A stretch of DNA of 64,000 nucleotides, taken from the NCBI RefSeq assembly GCF_900114995.1, contig NZ_FOUX01000001.1:2277411-2341410 (forward strand), read 5' to 3'. Shown piece by piece: positions 1 to 8,993 of the stretch. The DNA comes from Chitinophaga sp. YR627. Its GTDB lineage: Bacteria > Bacteroidota > Bacteroidia > Chitinophagales > Chitinophagaceae. A program made the translations under genes and the position numbers. The notes beneath the pieces were generated by a model, which worked only from the letters and a program-made list of their open reading frames with translations, did not search any database and was not told the DNA's origin. The number at the start of each line of letters is the position of its first letter. The first letter of the stretch is position 1.

Positions 1-723
1 ACGGAATTATTATACGACCTCGGACTAGATGAAGAGGTGGTGGGCATCACAAAATTCTGTGTACACCCGGAGGAATGGTTCCGGCAAAAGCAGCGGATAG
101 GTGGCACAAAACAACTCCATCTGGAAGAGATCCTGGCCCTGAAACCAGACCTGGTGATTGCAAATAAGGAGGAGAATACGGCCGCTGATATCCATTATCT
201 GATGGAGCGGGTGCCTGTCTGGGTCAGCGATATTCAAACGTTGGATGATGCCCTGGCGATGATATCAAATATTGGGAAAATTACCGGAAGACATGAACAG
301 GCTTTGCAAATAACGAATGATATCATCCTCAGATTCAGTGATTTGCAGAAAAGTACACATCAGGGCAAAAAACTGCGGACAGCCTATTTTATCTGGCGCA
401 ATCCCTGGATGGTTGCCGGAGGCGATACCTTTATACATCACCTGATGACGGTTTATTGCGGACTGGAAAATGTATTTGGGGAAATTTCAAGGTATCCGGA
501 AGTGGACGCCGGACAGCTATTATCATCCGATTGTCAGGTAATATTATTATCCTCGGAGCCTTATCCTTTTAAAGAGAAACATATTGCGGAACTGGCGGCG
601 ATAGCTCCGGGTGCACGTATCCTGCTGGTGGATGGAGAAATGTTTTCCTGGTATGGCAGCCGGCTGGGAAAAGCCGCGGAATACATGCAGGAATTATGGA
701 AACTATTGTATAATTGTCAGTAA
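1..723 (+). CDS. BtuF-like periplasmic metal/cobalamin-binding protein, 3' part
   Basis: The reading frame is open from base 1, so the N-terminus (with any signal peptide) lies upstream of the window; a GTG at base 37 is internal and not a believable start. The visible 240 residues match the helical-backbone receptor fold of class III substrate-binding proteins (BtuF/FhuD type). Telling stretches are GGTKQLHLEEILALKPDLVI near visible residue 40, the long bridging helix after it (TLDDALAMISNIGKITGR), and a second lobe ending in a DGEMFSWYGSR motif. Such proteins deliver vitamin B12 or an iron chelate to an inner-membrane ABC importer. The ligand cannot be told from the sequence. No transporter genes follow: the next gene is a separate aldolase unit, so any partners must lie upstream. 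Family call good, substrate unknown. Confidence 0.8.
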   Translation, partial: TELLYDLGLDEEVVGITKFCVHPEEWFRQKQRIGGTKQLHLEEILALKPDLVIANKEENTAADIHYLMERVPVWVSDIQTLDDALAMISNIGKITGRHEQALQITNDIILRFSDLQKSTHQGKKLRTAYFIWRNPWMVAGGDTFIHHLMTVYCGLENVFGEISRYPEVDAGQLLSSDCQVILLSSEPYPFKEKHIAELAAIAPGARILLVDGEMFSWYGSRLGKAAEYMQELWKLLYNCQ

Positions 724-754
724 ATAATAAAAAATTACGAGAAAAATGGCATTT

Positions 755-788
755 TAATTCGTAATTCGTTATTGATAATTCGTAATTG
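755..788. repeat. AT-rich TAATTCGTAATT-type intergenic repeat
   Basis: The stretch repeats AATTCGTAATT with a TTATTGATAATT centre. Together with AATTACGA at 733-740 it can fold back on itself. It resembles the AATTCCTAATT/AATTCTTAATT repeats at 2992-3273, 13031-13052, 17175-17217 and 35142-35236. It lies between the BtuF-like gene and the fbaA promoter. Confidence 0.5.
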
Positions 789-814
789 TGCTATAATAGT
801 TAATCTTTAGTACT

Positions 815-822
815 TATATTTG
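815..822 (+). promoter_or_regulatory. Candidate -7 promoter element of fbaA
   Basis: TATATTTG fits the Bacteroidota primary-sigma -7 consensus TAnnTTTG exactly and is followed by C. It lies 31 bases before the aldolase ATG, giving a predicted leader of roughly 25 bases. No good -33 TTTG is visible at the usual spacing. Confidence 0.6.
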
Positions 823-853
823 CCATCCTTAAATGTAAAACAATCCGAAAGCT

Positions 854-1921
854 ATGGGAAAATACAGAGCTGGCGTGTTATTCGGCGAAGAGCTGGAAGC
901 GCTGTACAATGATGCCAAGACTAATGCATTCGCAATGCCTGCTGTTAACGTAGTGGGTACCAATTCCGTAAACGCAGTACTGGAAACCGCTGCCAAAGTA
1001 AATTCACCTGTTATTATTCAGTTCTCCAATGGCGGTGCACAGTTCTTTGCCGGTAAGGGAATGCCGAATGACAAACTGCAGGCAAATATTGCAGGCGCGA
1101 TCTCTGGTGCAAAACACGTACACGAAGTAGCTAAATACTACGGCGTACCAGTAGTGCTGCACACTGACCACGCTGCTAAAAAATGGTTACCATGGATCGA
1201 CGGTTTGCTGGATGCGGGTGAAGTATTCATGAAACAGACTGGTCAGCCACTGTTCAGTTCCCACATGCTGGACCTCTCCGAAGAGCCAATTCACGAGAAT
1301 ATCGAGACTTCCGTTAAATATTTCGAAAGAATGAACAAACTGGGTATGTCCATCGAAATTGAACTGGGCGTAACTGGTGGTGAAGAAGATGGTGTTGACA
1401 ACTCAGGTGTTGAGAACGACAAACTGTACACTCAGCCAGAAGAAGTGTTCTATGCTTACGAAAACCTGTCTAAAGTAGGTAGCCGTTTCACTGTAGCAGC
1501 TGCTTTCGGTAACGTACACGGTGTTTATAGCCCGGGTAACGTTGAGCTGCGTCCTGTGATCCTGCACAACAGCCAGGAATTTGTACAGCAGAAACTCGGT
1601 ACTGCTCCAAAACCAATCTACTATGTATTCCATGGTGGTTCCGGTTCTCCAAAACACCAGATCGCTGAATCTCTGGGTTATGGTGTAATCAAAATGAACC
1701 TGGATACAGATATGCAGTGGGCATTCTGGGAAGGTATCCATGATTTCTACGAAGCGAAGAAAGATTATCTGCAGGCTCAGCTGGGTAACCCAGAGGGTGC
1801 AGATAAGCCAAACAAAAAATACTACGATCCTCGCGTTTGGCTGCGTAAAGGTGAAGAAACCTTCGTTAAGCGCCTGGAAGAAGCATTCGCTGACCTGAAT
1901 TGCGTAAACAGAAACGCGTAA
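854..1921 (+). CDS. fbaA: Class II fructose-bisphosphate aldolase
   Basis: Cytoplasmic zinc enzyme that cleaves fructose 1,6-bisphosphate to glyceraldehyde 3-phosphate and dihydroxyacetone phosphate in glycolysis, and runs in reverse in gluconeogenesis. The 355-residue length is that of class IIA (E. coli FbaA type) aldolases. Visible family landmarks are HTDHAAKKWLPW (D105 proton donor, H106 zinc ligand), IEIELGVTGGEEDG (around 167-180), FGNVHGVY with zinc ligand H222, FHGGSGS with zinc ligand H260, and the phosphate-binding end around N282 (MNLDTD). The gene stands alone between a -7 promoter motif at 815 and a strong terminator at 1945. Its codon use is more regular than that of its neighbours, as expected for a highly expressed gene. 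Confidence 0.97.
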   Translation: MGKYRAGVLFGEELEALYNDAKTNAFAMPAVNVVGTNSVNAVLETAAKVNSPVIIQFSNGGAQFFAGKGMPNDKLQANIAGAISGAKHVHEVAKYYGVPVVLHTDHAAKKWLPWIDGLLDAGEVFMKQTGQPLFSSHMLDLSEEPIHENIETSVKYFERMNKLGMSIEIELGVTGGEEDGVDNSGVENDKLYTQPEEVFYAYENLSKVGSRFTVAAAFGNVHGVYSPGNVELRPVILHNSQEFVQQKLGTAPKPIYYVFHGGSGSPKHQIAESLGYGVIKMNLDTDMQWAFWEGIHDFYEAKKDYLQAQLGNPEGADKPNKKYYDPRVWLRKGEETFVKRLEEAFADLNCVNRNA

Positions 1922-1944
1922 TTCCCGAAGCGGGACAAGTTATG

Positions 1945-1977
1945 AATCCTCAGGAAGTCATTCCTGAGGATTTTTTT
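1945..1977 (+). terminator. Rho-independent terminator after fbaA
   Basis: A 12-bp stem (AATCCTCAGGAA with TTCCTGAGGATT) with a 4-base GTCA loop runs directly into a T-tract. It starts 24 bases after the fbaA stop codon. Confidence 0.9.
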
Positions 1978-2130
1978 GTAAATGTATTTTTATTATAGCA
2001 GTTATATATATATCTTTCCTATCAAATTATTGGTAGCCAGATACTTTAATTATAATTCTACAGTTCGCATACTTTGGAAGTTAATATAATTTGTATCTTG
2101 CACAACTATTTTGTAACCTAATAGCACAAT

Positions 2131-2979
2131 ATGTCAAGCTGGTTTAAGCGCATTAAACAAGGCATTCAAACGTCTACAAGTGAGAAGAAAGAAGCGCCGG
2201 ATGGGTTGTGGCACAAATGTCCTAGCTGCAAAAAAACCTCTACAGTAAAAGATCTGAAAGAGCACTTTTATGTATGCGACAAGTGTAATTACCACAATCG
2301 CATCAATTCGGCAGAGTATTTCGAAATTCTATTTGACAACAATGAATTCGAAGAGCTGTTTGATAATATCTATCCGAAAGACTTCCTCGGATTCAAGGAT
2401 CTGAAACCTTACGGTGCAAGACTCGTTGAGGCTCAGAAGAAATCCGGTCTGAAAGATGCCATGCGCGTAGGTGCAGGTCAGGTATTAGGTAACAACCTGG
2501 TAGTGGCTTGTATGGACTTCGCCTTCATCGGTGGTTCTATGGGTTCAGTGGTAGGTGAAAAGATCGCCCGCTCCATTGATTACTGTATCGCGAACAAGAT
2601 GCCGCTAATGGTTATTTCCAAATCAGGTGGCGCCCGTATGATGGAAAGCGCCTTTTCCCTGATGCAGATGGCTAAAACTTCCGCAAAACTGACGCAGCTG
2701 GCCGAAGCTAAGCTGCCTTATATCTCCCTGATGACAGATCCAACCACAGGTGGTGTAACAGCTTCCTTTGCAATGCTGGGTGATCTGAACATTGCGGAGC
2801 CAAAAGCACTGATCGGTTTCGCCGGTCCGCGCGTTATTAAAGAAACTATCAAGAAAGACCTGCCAGAAGGTTTCCAGAGCGCTGAGTTCCTGCTGGAACA
2901 CGGTTTCCTGGATCTGATCATCGACCGTAAGGAGATGAAACAACGTCTGGCGGTATTGTTAGAGTTATTTAAGAACTAA
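2131..2979 (+). CDS. accD: Acetyl-CoA carboxylase carboxyltransferase subunit beta
   Basis: Beta half of the carboxyltransferase that moves CO2 from biotinyl-BCCP to acetyl-CoA, giving malonyl-CoA for fatty-acid synthesis. The 282-residue protein begins with the AccD zinc ribbon (C30, C33, C49, C52; CPSC and CDKC). It continues with the crotonase-like carboxyltransferase fold, including [28 protein letters not shown] and [16 protein letters not shown], ending at [11 protein letters not shown] and the C-terminal helix. The alpha subunit gene (accA) is not in this window. No exact -7 promoter motif is visible; TATCTTG at 2093-2099 is a weak candidate. Confidence 0.96.
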   Translation: MSSWFKRIKQGIQTSTSEKKEAPDGLWHKCPSCKKTSTVKDLKEHFYVCDKCNYHNRINSAEYFEILFDNNEFEELFDNIYPKDFLGFKDLKPYGARLVEAQKKSGLKDAMRVGAGQVLGNNLVVACMDFAFIGGSMGSVVGEKIARSIDYCIANKMPLMVISKSGGARMMESAFSLMQMAKTSAKLTQLAEAKLPYISLMTDPTTGGVTASFAMLGDLNIAEPKALIGFAGPRVIKETIKKDLPEGFQSAEFLLEHGFLDLIIDRKEMKQRLAVLLELFKN

Positions 2980-2991
2980 GCACAAGAATCT

Positions 2992-3273
2992 CAATTAGGA
3001 ATTAGGAATTAAGAATTAAGAATTGTTGCTAAAGCAAATTTCTTAACCCTTGGTTCTTAATTCCTAATTTTATAAGTATAAATTCATTCATTATTAACCA
3101 CAAAACAGAATTACAAAGATAAAGGACTTACAATTGCGCCAATTCACACCGCCCAATTCTTAATCCCTAATTGTTAATTCTTAATTTTTTTTAATGATTT
3201 AGGATGCCAGGAATATCATTTGAGCCAATTATTTCGGCTCAATTCTTAATTCTTAACTCCTAATTCCTAATTG
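2992..3273. repeat. 282-bp AT-rich element with 34-bp terminal inverted repeats
   Basis: The left end, 2992-3025, begins CAATTAGGAATTAGGAATTA. The right end, 3240-3273, is its reverse complement with one mismatch in 34. Inside are further copies of the same unit (3052-3071, 3149-3187). No open frame is seen inside. The right end stops 7 bases before the smpB start codon, so the element forms the whole smpB upstream region. It looks like a MITE or nested palindromic repeat; no clear target-site duplication is seen. Confidence 0.7.
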
Positions 3274-3280
3274 TTTTTCC

Positions 3281-3718
3281 ATGGCAGAACTCAAGAACAG
3301 ATCGGCATATTTCGAGTACGCAATAGAGGACAAGTATATTGCCGGCATGGTGTTGACAGGTACGGAAATCAAATCGATCCGTGGTAGCCGCGTGAGCTTC
3401 AACGATTCATTCTGCTATTTTTCCAAAGGAGAGTTGTTTGTTAAAAGCCTGCATATATCTGAATATACACACGGCACATATTCTAATCATGATCCCCTTC
3501 GTGAACGTAAGTTACTGCTGACCAAGCGGGAACTTAGAAAACTTGAGAACAAGATCAAGGAAAGAGGCTACAGCATTATCCCCCTGCGCATCTTTATTAC
3601 CGACAAAAGCCTGGCTAAGATCGAAATCGGACTGGGTAAAGGTAAAAAGCTGCACGACAAACGGGATAGCATCAAGCAACGCGAAACGGACAGGGAGATC
3701 AGAAGATTCCTGAAATAA
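3281..3718 (+). CDS. smpB: SsrA-binding protein SmpB
   Basis: Binds tmRNA and brings it to stalled ribosomes for trans-translation. The 145-residue protein has the full family pattern: NRSAYFEYAIEDKYIAGMVLTGTEIKSIR at the start, the core SFNDSFCYFSKGELFVKSLHI, and a lysine/arginine-rich tail (KGKKLHDKRDSIKQRETDREI) that becomes ordered in the ribosomal mRNA channel. No Shine-Dalgarno site is seen; the terminal inverted repeat of the 2992-3273 element ends 7 bases before the ATG. The following lipoprotein gene starts 18 bases after the stop, so the two are probably co-transcribed. The tmRNA gene is not in this window. Confidence 0.96.
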   Translation: MAELKNRSAYFEYAIEDKYIAGMVLTGTEIKSIRGSRVSFNDSFCYFSKGELFVKSLHISEYTHGTYSNHDPLRERKLLLTKRELRKLENKIKERGYSIIPLRIFITDKSLAKIEIGLGKGKKLHDKRDSIKQRETDREIRRFLK

Positions 3719-3736
3719 AAATACACTACCGATTAT

Positions 3737-4873
3737 ATGCAAAACCGTTTCTGGTGGCTGATAGCACCTATCCTATTTATCCTCTCCTGTAAAAACGGGG
3801 AGAAATTGTACAATAAAGGACGGTATGATGAAGCCGTTCTTGTATTTGTCAAAAAACTACAGAAGAAACCTACAAACACCACCTCATTACAACTGCTTCC
3901 GGATGCCTATGCACAGGCCAAACGTCTTCATGAAGACAAAGTCACCGGTTTCCTGAGCTCCAACGACCAGCTGAAATGGGAGTATGTACGCAACGAATAC
4001 CGTAACCTCCAGCGGTTGTATGATGCGATACAGTCCTGCCCTGCTGCACTGGCTGTCGTTAAACCTAAAGATTATCGCAACGCTATTACCGGCGCCCAGG
4101 AAAATGCGGCGCAGGTAAGATATGACCGGGGCGCTTCCCTCCTCGATCAGGGAGATAAAGCCGCGGCCAGACAGGCATTTGATGAGTTTCAGGCAGCCCT
4201 GAGCCTCATCCCGAATTACCGCAATGCAGCACAGCTCAGAGACGAAGCCTTTGCAAGAGGAACCGTCAATGTAGTAATAAGACAGATCGATGTACGCTCT
4301 CCCTATTATCAGTTCAGCGCTGACCAGTTCAGAGAAATACTGATCAAAAACCTCCAGCAACGTAATATCAACCGCTTTGTACAATTCACTGACGAGCGTA
4401 TCGCCCAGGCCAACAGGATACAGCCTGACCAGTTCCTGGAAATGCGTTTCTATGATTTTGTGGTGGGTCAGACTTATGTAGACCGCTCCGAAAGGGAGGT
4501 TTCCAAAGAGATTGTTGTATCTACCGTGAAAGACAGTACCGGCAAAGAAACGATCAAACGTTACGCGACCGTCAAAGCTAAAGTATACGTGAACAAGGCA
4601 ACCGTGATCTCTAAAGGTGTGCTGGACTACCAGCTGCTGGACGCGGTTAACGGAAATATCATCCGTACAGACAGACTGCCGGGTAGCTTTACCTGGGTAA
4701 ATCAGTGGGGATTTTATAAAGGAGATGAACGCGCACTCAGCGACCAGGATAAAAGCCTGATGGGTGGTGAGGACATTGCCCCTCCACCGCCACAGGAACT
4801 GTTTATGCAGTTCACAAAGCCGATCTATGATCAGATGACGAGTGAAATGCAGCAGTTGTATAACAATATGTAA
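3737..4873 (+). CDS. Predicted TPR-like lipoprotein of unknown function
   Basis: 378 residues. The N-terminus is a lipoprotein signal with a lipobox (FILSC, cysteine about residue 17), so the protein should be anchored in an outer or inner membrane leaflet. The first half is helical and repeat-like: KLYNKGRYDEAVLVFVKKLQKKPTN and GASLLDQGDKAAARQAFDEF are tetratricopeptide-type units. The second half holds a beta-rich stretch (VNVVIRQIDVRSPYYQFSAD to ITRTDRL-like strands) and a C-terminal region with PPPPQELF. No enzyme motif is seen. It lies 18 bases downstream of smpB and is probably transcribed with it, which says nothing clear about function. Confidence 0.75.
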   Translation: MQNRFWWLIAPILFILSCKNGEKLYNKGRYDEAVLVFVKKLQKKPTNTTSLQLLPDAYAQAKRLHEDKVTGFLSSNDQLKWEYVRNEYRNLQRLYDAIQSCPAALAVVKPKDYRNAITGAQENAAQVRYDRGASLLDQGDKAAARQAFDEFQAALSLIPNYRNAAQLRDEAFARGTVNVVIRQIDVRSPYYQFSADQFREILIKNLQQRNINRFVQFTDERIAQANRIQPDQFLEMRFYDFVVGQTYVDRSEREVSKEIVVSTVKDSTGKETIKRYATVKAKVYVNKATVISKGVLDYQLLDAVNGNIIRTDRLPGSFTWVNQWGFYKGDERALSDQDKSLMGGEDIAPPPPQELFMQFTKPIYDQMTSEMQQLYNNM

Positions 4874-4953
4874 ATAAAAGAGGGTGTATCAAAATAAATG
4901 AACGTTCTCAGAATTGCTTAAATAACTACCTGATTCCATCAGGCACCTAAATG

Positions 4954-4992
4954 AAAGGAGGCTGCTCAATACTTTTGACAGCCTCTTTTATT
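4954..4992 (+). terminator. Hairpin terminator after the TPR lipoprotein
   Basis: GAGGCTG (4958-4964) pairs with CAGCCTC (4979-4985), followed by TTTTATTT. A related half-site, AGAGGGTGTATCAAAA, lies at about 4880-4895 and partly complements the distal side, so the whole 4880-4992 stretch may fold as a composite 3' end. Confidence 0.65.
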
Positions 4993-5074
4993 TCATCCCG
5001 TTTCTATAAAACCGAAATGCCCCTCTATCAACAGATGGTTTGAAAACCTACTACCTTTATATTAAATAAAACGA

Positions 5075-5082
5075 TATATTTG
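5075..5082 (+). promoter_or_regulatory. Candidate -7 promoter element of the 5133 lipoprotein
   Basis: TATATTTG followed by C matches TAnnTTTG exactly and lies 50 bases before the ATG, giving a leader of about 45 bases. A TTTA at 5056-5059 is a poor -33 candidate. Confidence 0.6.
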
Positions 5083-5132
5083 CACCGCAAAACTGGTCTG
5101 TCATACAAAACAGACGTAAAACCATATAACCT

Positions 5133-5624
5133 ATGAAAAAACTCGCTGTATTACTGTTTGCTGTTACCGCCTTCACGGTAGCTTGTAAAAAAGATGATAA
5201 GAATGATACCAACCCTGCGGCGATCGGTGGTTCCTATACCATCGAGGGTAAAACCTATGCGGCTGATTATGCCTACTGGACGGGCAGGGATGGTCTGGTG
5301 ATCACGAATAAGCCACAGGCGCCGGAGTATATTGAGAATTCTGTACAGATCTCTGTGGATAGCCTGTACTTCTCAGATACCTTTACCTACATGGGACGCA
5401 GTAACATCAACTATGATAAAAAGAAGAATTTCTTCGGATCATATGTAAGATATACTGCCAGCGGTGTATACGGCGAAGGAACAGAGATTACAAACCTTTC
5501 AGCAGGTACCCTGAACGTAAACAGAAATAACGAGATCTATACGATCAAATTCAATATCACTGTAGCGGGCAGACCTATACAGGGCACTTATGTGGGCCGT
5601 GTGGAAGGAAAGAAATATGAATAA
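5133..5624 (+). CDS. Small lipoprotein of unknown function
   Basis: 163 residues with a classical lipoprotein signal: MKK, a hydrophobic stretch, then a lipobox ending TVACKKDDKND (cysteine at residue 18). The charged lysine/aspartate tract after the cysteine is typical of exported Bacteroidota lipoproteins. The mature part is predicted beta-rich (GGSYTIEGKTYAADYAYWTG, a mid-region of alternating hydrophobic residues, and GRPIQGTYVGRVEGKKYE at the end), like many compact beta-barrel or beta-sandwich lipoproteins. No family with a known role is recognised. It is a single-gene unit with a promoter motif at 5075 and a palindromic terminator at 5637. Confidence 0.7.
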   Translation: MKKLAVLLFAVTAFTVACKKDDKNDTNPAAIGGSYTIEGKTYAADYAYWTGRDGLVITNKPQAPEYIENSVQISVDSLYFSDTFTYMGRSNINYDKKKNFFGSYVRYTASGVYGEGTEITNLSAGTLNVNRNNEIYTIKFNITVAGRPIQGTYVGRVEGKKYE

Positions 5625-5636
5625 TATTTTTACGAT

Positions 5637-5678
5637 AAAAAGCAAAGGGGAAGCAATATTGCTTCCCCTTTGCTTTTT
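5637..5678. terminator. Bidirectional terminator, 42-base perfect palindrome
   Basis: AAAAAGCAAAGGGGAAGCAAT is followed at once by its exact reverse complement, giving a 21-bp perfect stem with an A-tract on one side and a T-tract on the other. It separates two convergent genes (ends at 5624 and 5747) and should stop transcription from both sides. Confidence 0.9.
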
Positions 5679-5746
5679 ATCGCTTAACTGACCCAATTAT
5701 ATAATATCCGCTGTCAGCGAAAGGCCTTTCAATGTCTTATGCATGC

Positions 5747-6385
5747 TCAGTTCTTCATGAACGAATACTGTATCTTTTTATACTGAGGTTTGTTCACCTG
5801 CTCTTTCAGTTTCTTAAAGGACTCCATTGGGCCTTTCGTTACGAACAGGTTCACCAGCCAGGCAGGCAGGTTACCACCGGGGTTTGCTTCCAGGGTGTAC
5901 TCAATATCTACATTACCGCCATTAGGTGTAATGATCCATTTACCGGAGGACTGCGTCACACGTACGATCCCGTTTTTAGCTGGCATATAATCAGGTACTA
6001 CCGGTCCGTCGATGGTCACAACCCTGGTATGAGGGTCCTGACTGGCATGCAGGTGACAGATGAAATCCCTGTTATTGAGTGGCCATGGCAGGCTGACCTC
6101 TGAATAATAGTATACTTCCGCCGGAGATACCTGTTTCAGCAGCGTACTTGATTTAGTAGCATACAACCACTCTCCTGCGGTGTTGACATCCATAATGACG
6201 GCGGTAAACTGGGTCAAAGTAGCTGGCAATGAACATTTTACTTTGATGCCCTTGTAATCGGAATTCTCTATCGTCTTGGTATAGATCTTAATTCCGTCTT
6301 TATCATGCTTAAGCGTCCAGGTATTCTGGCTATAGCTCATCAGGCTAAATAACAGAGCCAGTCCGGTTATCAATAAGTTCTTCAT
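5747..6385 (-). CDS. Secreted START-domain lipid-binding-like protein
   Basis: 212 residues. A signal peptide (MKNLLITGLALLFSLMSYSQ) is followed by one START/SRPBCC domain filling the rest: TWTLKHDKDGIKIYTKTIENSDYKGIKVKC, the VYYYSEVSLPWPLNNRDFI motif typical of START proteins (roughly residues 90-110), GKWIITPNGGNVDIEYTLEANPGG, and a C-terminal helix (VTKGPMESFKKLKEQV) that closes the hydrophobic cavity. The family binds lipids or other hydrophobic ligands; the ligand here is unknown. The gene is a single unit convergent with 5133-5624 and has a -7 motif 27 bases upstream of the ATG. Confidence 0.85.
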   Translation of the reverse strand: MKNLLITGLALLFSLMSYSQNTWTLKHDKDGIKIYTKTIENSDYKGIKVKCSLPATLTQFTAVIMDVNTAGEWLYATKSSTLLKQVSPAEVYYYSEVSLPWPLNNRDFICHLHASQDPHTRVVTIDGPVVPDYMPAKNGIVRVTQSSGKWIITPNGGNVDIEYTLEANPGGNLPAWLVNLFVTKGPMESFKKLKEQVNKPQYKKIQYSFMKN

Positions 6386-6411
6386 GTTCGTCTATAGGTT
6401 GAAATCCGTTA

Positions 6412-6419
6412 CAAAACTA
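6412..6419 (-). promoter_or_regulatory. Candidate -7 promoter element of the START-domain gene
   Basis: On the minus strand the bases read TAGTTTTG, an exact TAnnTTTG match, 27 bases upstream of the ATG at 6385. Confidence 0.5.
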
Positions 6420-6569
6420 CCGAACTACATCGAGATTATATAAAAGTGAACGGATATTGTATTAAAAACGGACATTTTGGTTCTTCCGGAAAACATTAAA
6501 CTACTGGTTATGAGCTATTTAATATTCCGGCACTTACTTAGCTGAGGAATAGTATATTCATTGTAGCAT

Positions 6570-8981
6570 ATGTTTAGAAGTTACCTTAAAATAGCACTGA
6601 GAAACCTTTGGAAGAATAAGCTTTTCTCAGTTATTAATATTACCGGACTGGCCCTGGGTGTGGCCTGTGCCCTGCTGATCATATTTCATGTAAGGCAGGA
6701 ACTCAGTTATGATAAGGGGTTTACAAAGGCGGACCGTATTTATCGTGTTACCCAGACCGGTAAGGGCGACAATGCCCGTAGCTGGGCTGCCACTGCCCCC
6801 ACTACAGCGGATGCCTTCAAACAGTTCTTCCCACAGGTAGAAAAGACCGTCAGCTTTCACAGACCCTATCCTTTCCAGGTGCTGAGCTATACCGGTGCAG
6901 ATGGGAGTCTGATAAAATTTGAAGAGAAAGGCGGCTTCTTTGCCGACCCGACTGCCACAGATGTATTTGATATTGATTTTCTGTCCGGCGACAGGAACAC
7001 CGCATTAAACACACCGGGCTCCATTATTCTCACAGACAAAATGGCCCATAAATACTTTGGCGAAGCTGACCCGCTGGGAAAGATCTTACAGGATGATGTA
7101 AATAATATCTCTCTCAAGGTTACCGGTGTGATCCGTGAATACAATTTCCCTACGCACCTCCGGTTTGACTATCTCCTGTCTATGTCTACCATCCATCATT
7201 TCCTGGATGAACGTTCACTGGCGAACAAGACCTGGAATGGTTTCTATACCTATATACTGCTGGACAAGCCCAATGCTGCAAAGCAGGTGGAAGCCGGTCT
7301 CAAAGACTTTACGGCAAAGTTCTATGAAGAGAGCAATACCACCCGTGAACAGATCTTAGCCGACCGTGAGATAAACATTCAGCCTATTACCAGCATTCAC
7401 CTGTACTCCCGCCTGGAGAAAGAAATGTATCCCAACAGTGACATCACTTATGTAAAGATATTCTCGCTGGCTGCATTGTTCATCCTGTTAGTGGCTGCTG
7501 TCAATTTTATCAACCTGTATACAGCACAGGCATTCGGCAGAATGCGGGAAATAGGTATGCGTAAAGTAATCGGTGCTACTTACCGTCAGGTGGTTGCACA
7601 ATTCCTGGGAGAATCACTGCTTACTACCTTATTTGCCACCGTACTGGCCTTTTTATTGTTCAAAGCAGCCATTCCTTTTTATAACAGTATTGCGGAACGG
7701 CCTTTTTATATGCATCAGGCCTTTACGCCTTCCGGATTAGGCATCACGTTGTTACTGATCATATTTATTGCTTTGCTGGCGGGAGGATACCCTGCATGGC
7801 ATGTAGCGCATTTCCATCCGGTGAAGGCATTGCGGAGTAAAAACATGCCTGGTACACGGGTGGACAATGTCAGAAAAGGGATGGTTATTTTCCAGTTTGT
7901 CGTATCTGTTTTTATGATCATCAGCACAATGATCATCTATCGTCAGATCAGGTATTTTCATAACAAAGACCTGGGTTTTGACAGGGAACAGGTGGCTGGT
8001 ATTACCATATACGGACCTATGTGGAAACATTTCGGCTCACTGATCGATGATATCAAACGCTCCCCTGATATTGCCGACTTCTCCATTGTATCGACGCTAC
8101 CGGGAGACAGATTCAGCTCCCAGCCCTTTCAGCCATTGTCTGCTACCGACAAAGAAGAATTTGATAACAGTCGTATTATGTGGTCGGATGAAAGGTTTTT
8201 ACCTACCCTTCAGATCCCATTAGTAGAAGGCCGGAATTTCTATAATCAGATGCCGGATATCAAACAGAAGGAGTTTATCATTAATGAATCTGCGGTAAAG
8301 GCATATCATCTTACATCCCCTGTGGGGCACCTCTTTGTGGCAGACGGAGATACGGGTACGGTAGTCGGTGTGGTGAAGAATTTCAATTTTGCATCGTTGC
8401 ATACGCCTGTAGATCCGCTGGTGATAAAATATGACCCTTATCGTGCGAACTATCTGTTATTAAAGATCAGGCCAGGACATATTCCAGCGGCGCTGACCTA
8501 CATGAAGGAACGTATTACGACACTGACACCTGGAGGTACATTTACCTATACTTTTATTGACGATAAACTCAACCGGCTGTATGCTTCCGAGAATCAGATG
8601 AGCAGCATCTTCCGGACATTTGCGGCATTTGCCATCTTCATTTCCTGTATGGGATTGTTTGGTCTGTCGGCCTATAGTGCGCAATTAAGAAAGAAGGAGA
8701 TCAGTATACGGAAAGTGCTGGGGGCATCTTCTGCGTATGTGGCGTTATTACTATCACGCGATTTCATCAAACTGGTGCTGATTGCGGTACTGGTTTCCTG
8801 TCCGCTGGCCTGGTGGGCGATGGATAAATGGTTAAGTGGTTTTGCTTATCATATTCCTGTGAGTGGGTGGATGTTTGCAGTTGCCGGAGGCTTTGCACTG
8901 GTCGCTGCATTTCTGACGGTGAGTTATCAGGCAATAAGGGCGGCATTGAGTAATCCGGTGAAACATCTGAAGGCAGAATAA
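6570..8981 (+). CDS. FtsX/MacB-type ABC transporter permease
   Basis: 803-residue inner-membrane protein with the duplicated layout usual in Bacteroidota. It has an N-terminal membrane helix (NLWKNKLFSVINITGLALGVACALLIIF), a MacB-like periplasmic core, an FtsX unit of three helices (about 290-420, with GRMREIGMRKVIGATYRQVVAQFLGES), a second periplasmic core (about 430-680) and a second FtsX unit near the end (RKKEISIRKVLGASSAYVALLLSRDF). Relatives work with a MacB-type ATPase to drive export of peptides, lipoproteins or drugs, or to transmit mechanical force. No ATPase gene is adjacent, so the partner must be encoded elsewhere. Single-gene transcription unit; substrate unknown. Confidence 0.88.
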   Translation: MFRSYLKIALRNLWKNKLFSVINITGLALGVACALLIIFHVRQELSYDKGFTKADRIYRVTQTGKGDNARSWAATAPTTADAFKQFFPQVEKTVSFHRPYPFQVLSYTGADGSLIKFEEKGGFFADPTATDVFDIDFLSGDRNTALNTPGSIILTDKMAHKYFGEADPLGKILQDDVNNISLKVTGVIREYNFPTHLRFDYLLSMSTIHHFLDERSLANKTWNGFYTYILLDKPNAAKQVEAGLKDFTAKFYEESNTTREQILADREINIQPITSIHLYSRLEKEMYPNSDITYVKIFSLAALFILLVAAVNFINLYTAQAFGRMREIGMRKVIGATYRQVVAQFLGESLLTTLFATVLAFLLFKAAIPFYNSIAERPFYMHQAFTPSGLGITLLLIIFIALLAGGYPAWHVAHFHPVKALRSKNMPGTRVDNVRKGMVIFQFVVSVFMIISTMIIYRQIRYFHNKDLGFDREQVAGITIYGPMWKHFGSLIDDIKRSPDIADFSIVSTLPGDRFSSQPFQPLSATDKEEFDNSRIMWSDERFLPTLQIPLVEGRNFYNQMPDIKQKEFIINESAVKAYHLTSPVGHLFVADGDTGTVVGVVKNFNFASLHTPVDPLVIKYDPYRANYLLLKIRPGHIPAALTYMKERITTLTPGGTFTYTFIDDKLNRLYASENQMSSIFRTFAAFAIFISCMGLFGLSAYSAQLRKKEISIRKVLGASSAYVALLLSRDFIKLVLIAVLVSCPLAWWAMDKWLSGFAYHIPVSGWMFAVAGGFALVAAFLTVSYQAIRAALSNPVKHLKAE

Positions 8982-8993
8982 TGATCAAAATAA

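Noticed and set aside
37..723. GTG at base 37 as the start of the first gene
   Set aside because: The frame is open to base 1 and the residues before the GTG continue the BtuF-like domain, so the gene is cut by the window edge.
4880..4992. Insertion-sequence end near the composite hairpin
   Set aside because: The partial inverted match is short and no transposase or target duplication is visible; a 3' hairpin is the simpler reading.
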